This document shows, piece by piece, positions 7,709-16,798 of a DNA stretch of 64,000 nucleotides. The notes under the pieces were generated by a model. The model was given only the letters and a program-made list of their open reading frames with translations, did no database searches and was not told the DNA's origin. Numbering within the stretch: position 1 is the first letter of the stretch; each line of letters starts with the position of its first letter. The stretch is from Methanobrevibacter olleyae (GTDB taxonomy: Archaea > Methanobacteriota > Methanobacteria > Methanobacteriales > Methanobacteriaceae), in the NCBI GenBank assembly GCA_015063035.1, contig SUTG01000001.1, forward strand, positions 99,573 to 163,572, in the 5' to 3' direction. Made by a program: the position numbers and the translations under genes.

Positions 7709-8968
7709 TTATTTGTTGTATTTATACAGATTTCCATAATTTATCAAAGTAATGTCCTCTGGCACTTCCTTGATTATGTTTTTGGTGTCAAAGATGATTC
7801 CTGTTTTCATGTTTTCAGATAATTTTTCATAATCCAAGTTCTTGAATTGGTCATGGTCTGTCAAAATTAAAACCAATGATGAGTCTTTAGTGGCTTCATC
7901 AAAATCAAGGTAATCCGGATTGTCAAAGTGAGGGTCATGGATAGCTATTTCGTATCCTGCCGCCTTAAGTCCAGTGATTATTTCAAATGCAGGGCTTTCC
8001 CTCGCATCATCTGTATTTCCCTTATATGCCACTCCAAACACAGAGATCTTTTCCGCATCAGCATCAAGCTTGGATAAGATTTTCCCAGTGTTTTCTATTA
8101 CAAATCCAGGCATGCTGTTGTTTGTATCCCTTGCCAACTTGATTATCTTAGCGGTTTCAGGTGCCTTTGCATAAATGAAATATGGATCAATTGCCAAGCA
8201 GTGTCCACCTACTCCAGGGCCAGGGCTATGGATATTCACTCTTGGGTGCTTGTTAGCCATTTCAATGACATCAAGTGCATTAACACCAATTTCTGCACCT
8301 ATCTTTGCAAGCTCATTGGCAAGTGCAATGTTCACATCCCTAAAGGTGTTTTCCATACATTTTGACAATTCTGCAGTTTTCGCTTCAGTTTCAATTATTT
8401 CCCCTTCAACAAAGGTTCTGTAAACGTCTGCAGCTTTGCGGCTGCACTCTTCGGTTATTCCACCTACAATCCTGTTGTTGTTAACCAATTCTTTCATGAT
8501 TTGTCCAGGGAGAACTCTTTCAGGGCAATGAGCAAGGAACAAATCTTCTCCAATTGCAAATCCTTCATTTTCAAAAATAGGTTTTATTATCTCATCAGTG
8601 GACATAGGAGCTATTGTAGATTCAATGATGACAACATTTCCCTTGTTTAAAACAGGTAGGATTGATTGGCATGCAGAGATTACATAGCTTAAGTCACAGC
8701 TTAAGTCCTCTTTCACATAAGGTGTAGGGACTGTAATGATAAATGTGTCTGCCTCTTCCACCTTCAATGAAGCATGATAGTGCCCTTTTTCAACGGCATT
8801 CTTAATGGCTTCTGTGATTCCAGGCTCTTCAATGTGAGCAATTCCTTGGTTTAACTTATCGACAATTTCCTGATTTATATCCACTCCAAGGACTTCACAG
8901 CCATTTTTAGCGAACAATGCGGCTGTTGGCAATCCAATGTAACCTTGACCTACAATACAAATTTTCAT
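7709..8968 (-). CDS. wecC: UDP-N-acetyl-mannosamine-type dehydrogenase
   Basis: NAD-dependent four-electron oxidase of a UDP-amino sugar (UDP-ManNAc to UDP-ManNAcA, or a close relative), 419 residues. N-terminal Rossmann motif CIVGQGYIGLPTAALFA (4-20), the VPTPYVKEDLSCDLSYV segment, the central ESTIAPMST and LAHCPERVLPGQ, and the catalytic cysteine in GPGVGGHC (Cys257). The C-terminal nucleotide-sugar domain contains VFGVAYKGNTDDARESP. The CPERVLPG form is more like WecC than like UDP-glucose dehydrogenase. It starts after AGGGCGAT and is transcribed away from the rhamnose cluster, from a shared 390-bp gap. No epimerase gene (wecB) is visible next to it. Confidence 0.85.
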   Translation of the reverse strand: MKICIVGQGYIGLPTAALFAKNGCEVLGVDINQEIVDKLNQGIAHIEEPGITEAIKNAVEKGHYHASLKVEEADTFIITVPTPYVKEDLSCDLSYVISACQSILPVLNKGNVVIIESTIAPMSTDEIIKPIFENEGFAIGEDLFLAHCPERVLPGQIMKELVNNNRIVGGITEECSRKAADVYRTFVEGEIIETEAKTAELSKCMENTFRDVNIALANELAKIGAEIGVNALDVIEMANKHPRVNIHSPGPGVGGHCLAIDPYFIYAKAPETAKIIKLARDTNNSMPGFVIENTGKILSKLDADAEKISVFGVAYKGNTDDARESPAFEIITGLKAAGYEIAIHDPHFDNPDYLDFDEATKDSSLVLILTDHDQFKNLDYEKLSENMKTGIIFDTKNIIKEVPEDITLINYGNLYKYNK

Positions 8969-8995
8969 AAATATCGCCCTGATTATTTTGTTTTC

Positions 8996-9125
8996 TAATC
9001 GTTATAAATTATTTTTAAGATAAAACTTATTTTAAGTATTCTAATTGTTTTAGATTATTTTTAAGATAAAACTTTTTTTAAGTATTCTAATTGTTTTAGA
9101 TTATTTTTAAGATAAAACTTTTTTT
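8996..9125. repeat. 46-bp tandem repeat
   Basis: Three copies of a 46-bp unit starting at 8996, 9042 and 9088; the core is TTTTTAAGATAAAACTT followed by TAAGTATTCTAATTG. The last copy is truncated. Confidence 0.88.
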
Positions 9126-9248
9126 AAAGCTTAATAGTTTATACGAATTAATTTATGATTTTTATTTAATATAAATATTTTATATAAACTCTATTATATT
9201 TTATAGAATATATTTATATTTTATAAAACTAAAAATTATATTATAATG

Positions 9249-9322
9249 TTTTAATTGTTTTAAGCATGTCAATAATTTTAATTGTTTTAAGCATAACAAT
9301 GATTTTAATTGTTTTAAGATAA
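9249..9322. repeat. 27-bp tandem repeat before rfbD
   Basis: Units begin at 9249, 9276 and 9303 and share TTTTAATTGTTTTAAGCAT. The array ends about 40 bp before the rfbD start codon, so it lies within or close to its promoter or leader. Confidence 0.88.
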
Positions 9323-9359
9323 AATAATTCATTGATTTTAATTTAATTTGAGGAATTTT

Positions 9360-10220
9360 ATGAAAATAATGATAACTGGTGCCTATGGAATGTTAGGTTC
9401 TGATTTAAGAGAGGTTCTTAAAAACTTTGAATTGATTTGTACCGGTTCTAAGGATTTGGACATTAGCGATGAAGAGAAAGTGATGGACTTTATCAGTGAA
9501 AAATCACCTGATTTGGTAATTAATGCCGCCGCATATACTGCTGTTGATGATTGTGAAACCCATTATGATGAGGCATATGCAGTAAATGCATTGGGTCCTA
9601 AAAATTTAGCAATCTCTTGCAAAAGCATTGATGTTCCTTTAGTCCATATCAGCACAGATTATGTCTTCGATGGAAGCAAAAGAACTCCTCTTGTTGAAAC
9701 CGATAAGTTAGGTCCTCAAAGCGCTTATGGAAAAACAAAATTGGAAGGAGAGAAATTCATTCAACAAAATACTGATAAGTATTTCATCCTTCGTACTGCA
9801 TGGCTATATGGCCTTCATGGAAACAATTTCGTAAAGACAATGCTCGAATTGGCAGAGACTCATGATGAGATAACTGTGGTGAATGATCAAATAGGCTCTC
9901 CAACATATTCCTTGGATTTGGCTGTAGCAATCACCAATCTATTGCATAGTGACAAGTACGGCATTTACCATGTTACAAATGAGGGAGCATGTTCCTGGTA
10001 TGACTTTGCAAAAATGATATTTGAATTTTCCAATGTTGATGTAAATGTCATTCCAGTAAGCACTGAAGAATTTCCAAGGCCTGCTCCAAGACCTCATTAT
10101 TCAGTTTTGGATAATAAAAAGTGGAATGCATCAGGTTTTGTTGCAATGAGAGACTATAAAGAGGCTTTAGGTGCATACTTATCATTGTATAATTTCTTAA
10201 AGAGACTTAGAAAAATTTGA
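9360..10220 (+). CDS. rfbD: dTDP-4-dehydrorhamnose reductase
   Basis: Last step of dTDP-L-rhamnose synthesis: reduces dTDP-4-dehydro-L-rhamnose with NAD(P)H. The 286-residue extended SDR protein has the Rossmann start ITGAYGMLGSDL, VINAAAYTAVDDCE, the substrate segment ISTDYVFDG, and the catalytic YGKTKLEGE Tyr/Lys pair, then TAWLYG. A longer frame starts from TTG at 9348, but GAGG at 9350-9353 is the Shine-Dalgarno for the ATG at 9360, so that start is preferred. First gene of the four-gene rhamnose set, followed by rfbA after 196 bp that are largely repeats. Confidence 0.92.
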   Translation: MKIMITGAYGMLGSDLREVLKNFELICTGSKDLDISDEEKVMDFISEKSPDLVINAAAYTAVDDCETHYDEAYAVNALGPKNLAISCKSIDVPLVHISTDYVFDGSKRTPLVETDKLGPQSAYGKTKLEGEKFIQQNTDKYFILRTAWLYGLHGNNFVKTMLELAETHDEITVVNDQIGSPTYSLDLAVAITNLLHSDKYGIYHVTNEGACSWYDFAKMIFEFSNVDVNVIPVSTEEFPRPAPRPHYSVLDNKKWNASGFVAMRDYKEALGAYLSLYNFLKRLRKI

Positions 10221-10229
10221 TTATCCATA

Positions 10230-10397
10230 TTAAAAAATTCCATTTAAATTCTAAAAACATATTAAAATTTAGTTAAAAATAATTCTTAAAAATTCAATTT
10301 AAATTCTAAAGACTTATAAAAAATTTAGTTAAAAATAATTCTTAAAAATTCAATTTAAATTCTAAAGACTTATAAAAAATTTAGTTAAAAATAATTC
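10230..10397. repeat. 56-bp tandem repeat between rfbD and rfbA
   Basis: Three copies starting at 10230, 10286 and 10342; copies 2 and 3 are nearly identical and share TTTAGTTAAAAATAATTC. The third copy ends directly before the rfbA ribosome-binding site, so the duplications only lengthened the leader. Confidence 0.92.
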
Positions 10398-10416
10398 TTA
10401 TAAAGTGAGTGATTAT

Positions 10417-11289
10417 ATGAAAGGAATCGTATTGGCCGGTGGTGCTGGAACTAGATTGTATCCAATTACAAAGGCTGTTTCCAAACAGCTATTGCCTTTA
10501 TATGATAAACCAATGATCTATTATCCTATATCCGTTTTGATGTTAGCTAACATCAAGGATATTCTCATAATTTCAACTCCAAGAGACTTGCCTATGTATA
10601 AGGAATTGTTAGGTGATGGGTCTGATTTGGGAATGTCCTTCTCTTATGCTGAGCAGGAAAATCCTAATGGATTGGCTGAAGCATTCATCATTGGTGAAGA
10701 GTTCATAGGAGATGACAATGTTGCCCTTATCTTAGGGGACAATGTATTCCATGGACATAGGTTTACCGAAATATTGGAAAGGGCATGCGCTCTTGAAGAT
10801 GGGGCAGTGATCTTTGGATACTATACAAACAAGCCTGAGGCATTTGGTGTTGTTGAGTTTGATAAGGAGTGGAATGTATTGTCCATTGAGGAAAAGCCTG
10901 ATTATCCTAAATCCAATTATGTAGTTCCGGGACTTTATTTCTATGACAATGACGTCATTGAAATAGCGAAAAATGTCGAGCCCTCTGAAAGGGGAGAGCT
11001 TGAAATCACTTCGGTCAATGAGGAGTATCTTAAATGCGGTAAGCTTAAGGTTGAATTGCTTGGTAGAGGAATGGCTTGGCTGGATACTGGTACTCATGAC
11101 GGTTTGCTTGAAGCAAGTAACTTCATTGAAACAGTTCAAAGAAGACAAAGCTTGTACATTGCTTGTTTGGAAGAGATAGCTTACTTAAAAGGTTATATCA
11201 ATAAGGAAGATTTATTGAGGCTAGCTGATCCTCTTAAGAAAACCGAATATGGCCAATATTTAATTGAACTGGCTGAGAGAAAGCGTTAG
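10417..11289 (+). CDS. rfbA: Glucose-1-phosphate thymidylyltransferase
   Basis: Makes dTDP-glucose from dTTP and glucose 1-phosphate, the entry step of dTDP-L-rhamnose synthesis. The protein (290 residues) begins [16 protein letters not shown], the nucleotide-binding signature, followed by [53 protein letters not shown], and [23 protein letters not shown] at 10405 would add four residues, but GTGAG there acts as Shine-Dalgarno for the ATG at 10417. rfbC starts 11 bp after its stop, so the two are surely one transcript. Confidence 0.94.
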   Translation: MKGIVLAGGAGTRLYPITKAVSKQLLPLYDKPMIYYPISVLMLANIKDILIISTPRDLPMYKELLGDGSDLGMSFSYAEQENPNGLAEAFIIGEEFIGDDNVALILGDNVFHGHRFTEILERACALEDGAVIFGYYTNKPEAFGVVEFDKEWNVLSIEEKPDYPKSNYVVPGLYFYDNDVIEIAKNVEPSERGELEITSVNEEYLKCGKLKVELLGRGMAWLDTGTHDGLLEASNFIETVQRRQSLYIACLEEIAYLKGYINKEDLLRLADPLKKTEYGQYLIELAERKR

Positions 11290-11300
11290 GAGTGGAGTTA

Positions 11301-11864
11301 ATGGGTAAATTCAAAATTACAAAAAGTGAAATTGAAGGAGTCTTCACTGTTGATCCAACTGTTTTTGGTGATGAGAGAGGATACTTTATGGAAACCTACA
11401 ATGAAAATGATTTCAAGGAGGAAGGAATTGACTTGACCTTTGTCCAGGATAATCAATCCAAATCATCAAAGGGAGTTTTAAGAGGGCTTCATTTCCAATA
11501 CACCCAACCTCAAGGAAAATTGGTTCGTGTAATAAGAGGCGAGGTTTTTGATGTAGCTGTTGACCTTAGGAAAAATTCAGAGACCTATGGAAAATGGGTT
11601 GGAGAGATTCTTTCCGAAGAGAATAAGAAACAGCTTTTTGTTCCAAAAGGATTTGCTCATGGATTCTTGGTTTTATCTGATGAGGCAGAATTCGTTTACA
11701 AATGCACCGATTTCTATAATGGCGAGGATGAAGGGGGAATCATTTGGAATGATCCCGATATAGCTATTGATTGGCCATTGGAAGGAATAGGAGAGGAAAA
11801 CATCATTTTATCCGATAAGGATAAGTTATGGAAAGCAATGAAGGAAACCGAAACTGATTTCTGA
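11301..11864 (+). CDS. rfbC: dTDP-4-dehydrorhamnose 3,5-epimerase
   Basis: Cupin-fold epimerase that inverts C3 and C5 of dTDP-4-dehydro-6-deoxyglucose. The 187-residue protein shows the family landmarks: DERGYFMETYNENDF, FVQDNQSKS, VLRGLHFQ with the catalytic His, GKLVRVIRGEVFDVAVDLRK, FVPKGFAHGFLVLSD, and a late DPDIAIDWP. The ATG at 11301 is preceded by overlapping GGAG motifs; a GTG at 11292 is in frame but lies inside that Shine-Dalgarno region. It follows rfbA with no room for a promoter. Confidence 0.94.
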   Translation: MGKFKITKSEIEGVFTVDPTVFGDERGYFMETYNENDFKEEGIDLTFVQDNQSKSSKGVLRGLHFQYTQPQGKLVRVIRGEVFDVAVDLRKNSETYGKWVGEILSEENKKQLFVPKGFAHGFLVLSDEAEFVYKCTDFYNGEDEGGIIWNDPDIAIDWPLEGIGEENIILSDKDKLWKAMKETETDF

Positions 11865-11869
11865 TTGAA

Positions 11870-12066
11870 AATTATTATCAAATTAATATTACAATTATTT
11901 TCAACAATCATTATCAATTATTCTCAATAATTATCAATTATTATCTAATTAAAATTACAATTATTATCAATTATTATCTAATTAAAATTACAATTATTAT
12001 CAATTATTCTCAATAATTTTCAATTATTATCAAATTAAAATTATAATTATTATCAATTATTCAAAT
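11870..12066. repeat. ATTATCAATTATT tandem repeat before rfbB
   Basis: About 190 bp of imperfect direct repeats built from ATTATCAATTATTCTCAATA and ATTATCTAATTAAAATTACA. The period is irregular (about 36 bp). It occupies the whole rfbC-rfbB gap. No gene seen. Confidence 0.85.
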
Positions 12067-12074
12067 GTGATTAT

Positions 12075-13082
12075 ATGACAAAAGTTCTAATAACAGGTGG
12101 AGCAGGATTTATAGGAAGCAATTTTGTTAAGTATATGCTTGAAAAGTATCCTGATTATGAGATTATAAATTTAGATGCCCTAACATACTGTGGAAATCTT
12201 GAAAATCTGGAGGACATTGAAGACAATCCCAATTATAAATTTGTGAAAGGGGACATTCAAGATGCAGAATTGGTGGATTCCATTGTCAAGGATGTTGATT
12301 ATATAGTTCATTTTGCTGCTGAAAGTCATGTGGACCGAAGCATTGAAGACCCTCAAATCTTCATAAAAACCAATATCATAGGAACTCAAGTGCTTTTGGA
12401 TTCAGCAAGGAAACACAATATTAAGAAGTTCCTACAGGTTTCTACTGATGAAGTCTATGGAAGCCTTGGCAAGGAAGGGTATTTCACAGAAGAAACTCCA
12501 CTTCAGGCAAACAGCCCCTATTCAGCTTCAAAGGCAGGTGCCGATTTAATGGTCAGAGCTTATGGAGAAACATTTGGATTGCCAATCAACATTACAAGGT
12601 GCTCAAACAATTACGGCCCTTACCAATTCCCTGAAAAGCTTATTCCTTTAATGATTTCAAATGCTTTAGAGGATAAGGAATTGCCTGTTTACGGTGATGG
12701 AAAGAACGTCAGGGATTGGTTGCATGTCTATGACCATTGCACAGCCATTGACCTTGTTCTTCATAAGGGAAAATTGGGGGAGGTCTACAATATCGGAGGC
12801 CATAATGAAAAGGAAAACATTGAAATCGTTAAGCTCATTTTGAAAGAGCTTGGCAAGAGCGAATCCCTGATTAAATTCGTTAAAGACAGATTAGGCCATG
12901 ACAGACGCTATGCAATCGATTCGGCTAAAATCACTGAGGAATTGGGATGGAAGCCTAAATACACCTTTGAAACTGGAATCATAGAAACAATCAATTGGTA
13001 TTTGGATAATCAGGATTGGATGGAAAAGGTAAAATCCGGTGAGTATCAGGAATATTATGAGAAAATGTATTCTAAGAAATAA
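12075..13082 (+). CDS. rfbB: dTDP-glucose 4,6-dehydratase
   Basis: NAD-dependent SDR enzyme that turns dTDP-glucose into dTDP-4-dehydro-6-deoxyglucose, step two of rhamnose synthesis. 335 residues. Motifs: LITGGAGFIGSNF at the N-terminus, LDALTYCGNLENL, FAAESHVDRSI, the STDEVYG active-site strand, SPYSASKAGADLMVRAY containing the catalytic Tyr/Lys, RCSNNYGPYQFPEKLIPL and GDGKNVRDWLHVYDH. GTGAT precedes the ATG. With rfbD, rfbA and rfbC it completes the pathway. The last 38 bp of the coding region and 16 bp beyond the stop are tandemly duplicated downstream. Confidence 0.95.
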   Translation: MTKVLITGGAGFIGSNFVKYMLEKYPDYEIINLDALTYCGNLENLEDIEDNPNYKFVKGDIQDAELVDSIVKDVDYIVHFAAESHVDRSIEDPQIFIKTNIIGTQVLLDSARKHNIKKFLQVSTDEVYGSLGKEGYFTEETPLQANSPYSASKAGADLMVRAYGETFGLPINITRCSNNYGPYQFPEKLIPLMISNALEDKELPVYGDGKNVRDWLHVYDHCTAIDLVLHKGKLGEVYNIGGHNEKENIEIVKLILKELGKSESLIKFVKDRLGHDRRYAIDSAKITEELGWKPKYTFETGIIETINWYLDNQDWMEKVKSGEYQEYYEKMYSKK

Positions 13083-13151
13083 TATTTTAAGCTTATTTAT
13101 CAGGAATATTATGAGAAAATGTATTCTAAGAAATAATATTTTAGGCTTTTT
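13044..13151 (+). repeat. Duplicated 3' end of rfbB
   Basis: Two 54-bp copies (13044-13097 and 13098-13151), almost identical. The first holds the codons for YQEYYEKMYSKK and the TAA; the second is an untranslated copy of the same codons and stop. Confidence 0.93.
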
Positions 13152-13231
13152 ATTAATTTAAAGATTAAAATAAAAAAAATTAAAAATTGATTAAAGAAAT
13201 TAAATTTAAAATTTTTGTCTAAAGTGATCTT

Positions 13232-14215
13232 ATGAAAGTATCAGTAGTTACACCAAATTACAATGGATTGAAGTTCTTGAATAACTACTTTGAAACATTA
13301 TTGATTCAAAGCAGATTCATTGAAGAGATCATTTTAATTGACAATGCATCTACTGATGGAAGCATAGAATTCATTGAAGAGTTTATAAGGAGCTCAAACT
13401 ATCCAATAGACATAGTTCTAATCAAAAATGATGATAACTTAGGCTTTGCTCCTGCAGTCAATCAGGGAATAAAAGCGGCAAAGTGCGAGTACATATATTC
13501 CCTAAACAATGATGTCGAATTGGAATGGAACGCTTTGGAAGAGATTATCAAAGCTATGGATGAGTCAATTGATTTAGGTGAAAATCCTTTTTCAATACAG
13601 TCAAAGATGATTCAGCATTACGATAGAAAGCTGATTGATGATGCGGGAGATGAGTACACCATCCTTGCGTGGACAAAGAAGATTGGGGATGGCCAGCCTG
13701 TAGAAAGGTACAATGAGAAGAGAGAAATATTCTCATCCTGTGCAGGTGCCGCATTGTATAGAAAATCAGTTCTAGAGGAAATAGGGCATTTTGATGATAG
13801 TTTCTTTGCTTATGTGGAAGATATCGACTTGGCGTATAGGTCTCAGATTTATGGATATAAGAATTATTTCTGCCCAAATTCAATCGTCTACCATTATGGA
13901 AGCGGAACAAGCGGCAGCAGATACAATGAATTCAAGATCAAATTGGCAGCCCGTAACAACATATTCCTGGTTTACAAGAACTTTCCGATTTTACAGAAAA
14001 TAATCAATTTCATATTCCTATTCCTTGGATTTTTAATCAAGTACCTTTTCTTTGCAATGAAAGGATACGGTTCCATTTACTTGGAAGGAGTCAAGGAAGG
14101 ATTGGGAACTAGGAAAAAATTAACAAAGACCCCTTTTTTAAGAAAAAACTGGAAAAATTACTTTAAAATAGAATGGAAACTTATAAAAAACACTTTTAAT
14201 TACTTAAGGAAATAA
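13232..14215 (+). CDS. GT2 glycosyltransferase, rhamnosyltransferase-like
   Basis: A 327-residue GT-A transferase. N-terminal VVTPNYNGLKFL, IDNASTDGS, DDNLGFAPAVNQG and SLNNDVELEW (the DXD-like metal site as NDVE) place it in the family that includes rhamnosyltransferases. Further on come a CAGAALYRKS segment and the EDIDLAYRSQIYGYKN acceptor-base region. A hydrophobic stretch near residues 255-275 (INFIFLFLGFLIKYLFF) suggests membrane association. It follows the four rhamnose genes, so dTDP-L-rhamnose is a reasonable donor, by inference only. Its last codons and stop are triplicated downstream in 40-bp units. Confidence 0.85.
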   Translation: MKVSVVTPNYNGLKFLNNYFETLLIQSRFIEEIILIDNASTDGSIEFIEEFIRSSNYPIDIVLIKNDDNLGFAPAVNQGIKAAKCEYIYSLNNDVELEWNALEEIIKAMDESIDLGENPFSIQSKMIQHYDRKLIDDAGDEYTILAWTKKIGDGQPVERYNEKREIFSSCAGAALYRKSVLEEIGHFDDSFFAYVEDIDLAYRSQIYGYKNYFCPNSIVYHYGSGTSGSRYNEFKIKLAARNNIFLVYKNFPILQKIINFIFLFLGFLIKYLFFAMKGYGSIYLEGVKEGLGTRKKLTKTPFLRKNWKNYFKIEWKLIKNTFNYLRK

Positions 14216-14298
14216 GGCTTTTATAAAAAACACTTTTAATTACTTAAGGAAATAAGGCTTTTATAAAAAACACTTTTAATTACTTAAGGAATAAGGCT
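14181..14298 (+). repeat. Triplicated 3' end of the first GT2 gene
   Basis: Three copies of a 40-bp unit at 14181, 14221 and 14261, the third lacking one A. Copy 1 codes for the C-terminal FNYLRK and stop; the others are untranslated. Confidence 0.93.
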
Positions 14299-14316
14299 TT
14301 AGTTAGGTGTAAGAAA

Positions 14317-15213
14317 ATGAGAAATTTAGACTTATCAATCATCATTGTTAATTACAACACATTTAAGTTAACAAAGGAGACCATTGATTCATGTTTGGCT
14401 GAGCCGACACATTACACATATGAAATCTTTCTTGTAGACAATAAGTCAACTGATGACAGCCTGGAAAAATTGGAGGACTACTTCAAGGAGGAGATTTCAA
14501 GAGGAATCATTAAGGTTATAGCCAACTCCAGCAATGATGGATTTGCAAAGGCTAATAATTTAGCTATTGAGCAATCTGAAGGGGAATATGTCCTTCTTTT
14601 AAACTCAGATACACTTATAAAAGAGGCTACAATCGACAAATGCATGGATTATATGACTAAAGGTACAAATGCTGATGTCGGTGCATTAGGCTGCAAGGTT
14701 TCACTTGCAGATGGCTCTCTTGACAAGGCCTGCAAACGCAGTTTTCCAAATCCTGCAAATGCTTTCTATAAGCTGTTCAATGTCAAGACAAGCAGTGGAA
14801 GGGACGATTATAATCTTGATGATTTGGATGATGATGGAGTCTATGAAATCGACTGCTTGGTTGGAGCATTCATGCTTGTTAGAAGAACCGCAATTGATGA
14901 TGTGGGACTTTTGGATGACACTTTCTTCATGTATGGTGAGGATATTGACTGGTGTTACAGGATAAAGCAGGCAGGATGGAGAATCGTTTACTTTGGAGAA
15001 GCTGAAATAATCCACTATAAGGGAGCAAGCAGTGAGGATAAAAAGACCAAGAAGAGAAATCCAAAGCTCATTTATGAATTCTATAGGGCAATGTATATTT
15101 TCTATAGGAAGCACTATACCAAAAAGTACAATGTGTTTGTAAACATTGCAGTTTACATTGGAATAGCTGTCTTATTGGTTTTCAATTTAATCCGTAATGC
15201 TTTAAGGTCTTGA
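14317..15213 (+). CDS. GT2 glycosyltransferase, rhamnosyltransferase-like
   Basis: A 298-residue paralogue of the preceding gene: SIIIVNYNTFKLT, VDNKSTDDS, SSNDGFAKANNLAI, LLNSDTLIKE (metal site NSDT), then GAFMLVRRTAIDDVGLLDD and GEDIDWCYRIKQAGW. The C-terminal 25 residues include a hydrophobic helix (VNIAVYIGIAVLLVFNLI) that should anchor it to the inner face of the membrane. The two transferases probably add successive sugars to the same lipid-linked glycan. A short hairpin (15206-15224) overlaps the TGA stop. Confidence 0.86.
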   Translation: MRNLDLSIIIVNYNTFKLTKETIDSCLAEPTHYTYEIFLVDNKSTDDSLEKLEDYFKEEISRGIIKVIANSSNDGFAKANNLAIEQSEGEYVLLLNSDTLIKEATIDKCMDYMTKGTNADVGALGCKVSLADGSLDKACKRSFPNPANAFYKLFNVKTSSGRDDYNLDDLDDDGVYEIDCLVGAFMLVRRTAIDDVGLLDDTFFMYGEDIDWCYRIKQAGWRIVYFGEAEIIHYKGASSEDKKTKKRNPKLIYEFYRAMYIFYRKHYTKKYNVFVNIAVYIGIAVLLVFNLIRNALRS

Positions 15214-15224
15214 GAGGTCAAGCC
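15206..15224 (+). terminator. Hairpin overlapping the stop codon of the second GT2 gene
   Basis: GG-T-CTTGA / TCAAG-CC stem with a GAGG loop and one bulged T. No U-tract follows closely, so a role in termination is uncertain, and it lacks the features of the dispersed CAAG...CTTG family. Confidence 0.35.
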
Positions 15225-15394
15225 TCCAAAAAATCATCATCTGGTATTCTAGCAAATATATAAATATCATCAATTTCCATCAAAATTTAGGTAATTTTAT
15301 AAATAATATCTATTAAATCTAATAATGATAGGAATATTAATTTTATATAAATTAATTTTGATTTAAAGTATGGCAAATAAGGTAGAGTGGTAAA

Positions 15395-16798
15395 ATGATT
15401 AAGGAAAATCAAAGAATATTGAATTCATTGCTTGTTGTAATAGATGTTCTTGTAATTCTATTTTCATTGGTTCTAGCTTACTATGTTAGATTCAAAACCA
15501 CTTTATTCGGTCCTTTAGGAGGATCTTTGCCTTTTATTGATTACTTCATATTCACTGTTTTTGCTATTATTCCTACTTATCTTCTTTTATACTACTTTTT
15601 CGGCTTGTACAAGCCATTCAGGAATAAGCCTTCAATACTGTCTGGTGCGGAGGACATAATCAAGGCAGACATAATGGCTTTCATCGTTTTGGTAGCTATA
15701 TTGTTTGTCATCAACCAGCCTGATTTCTCAAGGATCATGATGTTCCTCTTGAGCGTATTCGGTATGGTCTTTGCCATTATAGAAAGGGCTCTTGTGGTAT
15801 TTGTCTTAAGGTTCATGAGAGTCAACAATCGCAATCTAAAGCACATGCTCATTATTGGGGACAATGATTTGGCATTCACTTTTGCACAGAAGATCAAGTC
15901 AAAAACCTATTTGGGATACAGCATTGACGGTTTCTTAGGAAGAAAGGAACATTTAGGCAAAACCTTTGAGGGAATCAGATTCATAGGCACATTTAAGGAC
16001 TTGCCGGATGTCTTGAAAACCCATAAGTTCGATAGGGTTGTCATAGCCATTCCTTTGCAATACTATTATCACTTGAATGAAATAGTGGATGCATGTGAGG
16101 AAGAGGGAATCAAGGCGGAAATCATTCCGGATTATTACAAGTACTTCCCTGCAAAGCCTTCTGTTGACATGCTTGATGATTTGCCAATCATAAATATACG
16201 TTATGTTCCTTTAGATGATGCATTCAACAAATTCAAGAAGATCATTGAGGATTATTTTGTAGCTATTGTAGCAATCATAATCACTTCTCCAATCATGCTG
16301 ATTACAGCTATTGCAATTAAATTGGAGTCTCCAGGTCCAATTATCTTCAAGCAGGAAAGAATTGGATATAACGGAAAGCCATTCATGATGTATAAGTTCA
16401 GAAGCATGAAGGTTCAAGATGAGGAGGAAGAGAAATCCCAATGGACCACTGAAGATGACCCAAGAAAAACAAGGGTTGGAACATTCATCAGAAAAATGAG
16501 CATCGACGAATTGCCTCAATTCTTCAATGTCTTGAAAAGGGAGATGAGTGTTGTCGGCCCTCGTCCCGAAAGGCCATACTTTGTTGAGCAATTCAAGAAG
16601 ACAATTCCTAAATACATGGTTAAGCATCAGGTCAGGCCAGGTCTTACAGGCCTTGCTCAAGTAAATGGTTATAGGGGCAACACTTCAATCGAAAAGCGTA
16701 TCGAATACGATATTCGTTATGTAGAAAACTGGAGTTTGGTTTTGGATGTTCAGATTATGCTCAAGACCATTTTCAATAAAGATGAGAATGCTTACTGA
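15395..16798 (+). CDS. Polyprenyl-phosphate glycosylphosphotransferase
   Basis: Membrane enzyme that starts surface-glycan assembly by moving a sugar 1-phosphate onto a polyprenyl phosphate (WbaP/WcaJ type, 467 residues). Four N-terminal membrane helices lie in about 10-130, followed by a CoA-binding-like Rossmann region (about 147-245, LIIGDNDLAFTFAQK), a fifth hydrophobic helix (about 288-310) and the catalytic domain: KLESPGPIIFKQERIGYNG, FMMYKFRSM, IRKMSIDELPQFFNVLKREMSVVGPRPERP and RPGLTGLAQVNGYRG. These are the standard motifs of bacterial exopolysaccharide initiating enzymes. Last gene of the rhamnose/glycosyltransferase cluster and its natural first enzyme. Sugar specificity is unknown. 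Confidence 0.92.
   Translation: MIKENQRILNSLLVVIDVLVILFSLVLAYYVRFKTTLFGPLGGSLPFIDYFIFTVFAIIPTYLLLYYFFGLYKPFRNKPSILSGAEDIIKADIMAFIVLVAILFVINQPDFSRIMMFLLSVFGMVFAIIERALVVFVLRFMRVNNRNLKHMLIIGDNDLAFTFAQKIKSKTYLGYSIDGFLGRKEHLGKTFEGIRFIGTFKDLPDVLKTHKFDRVVIAIPLQYYYHLNEIVDACEEEGIKAEIIPDYYKYFPAKPSVDMLDDLPIINIRYVPLDDAFNKFKKIIEDYFVAIVAIIITSPIMLITAIAIKLESPGPIIFKQERIGYNGKPFMMYKFRSMKVQDEEEEKSQWTTEDDPRKTRVGTFIRKMSIDELPQFFNVLKREMSVVGPRPERPYFVEQFKKTIPKYMVKHQVRPGLTGLAQVNGYRGNTSIEKRIEYDIRYVENWSLVLDVQIMLKTIFNKDENAY

Larger units (their letters stand above)
8969..9359. other. 390-bp divergent intergenic region with two repeat arrays
   Basis: Separates the divergent wecC and rfbD genes. It contains two tandem arrays (listed separately) joined by about 120 bp of A/T. 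Candidate TATA-like sequences occur around 9170-9215 but cannot be singled out. No open frame or RNA gene was seen. Confidence 0.7.

Noticed and set aside
9142..9147. TACGAA half-site between wecC and rfbD as an MsvR site
   Set aside because: A single half-site in AT-rich DNA with no partner nearby and no link to redox genes.
7709..16798. Glycan cluster as a mobile genomic island with attachment sites
   Set aside because: No integrase, transposase, tRNA gene or flanking direct repeat was seen at its edges.
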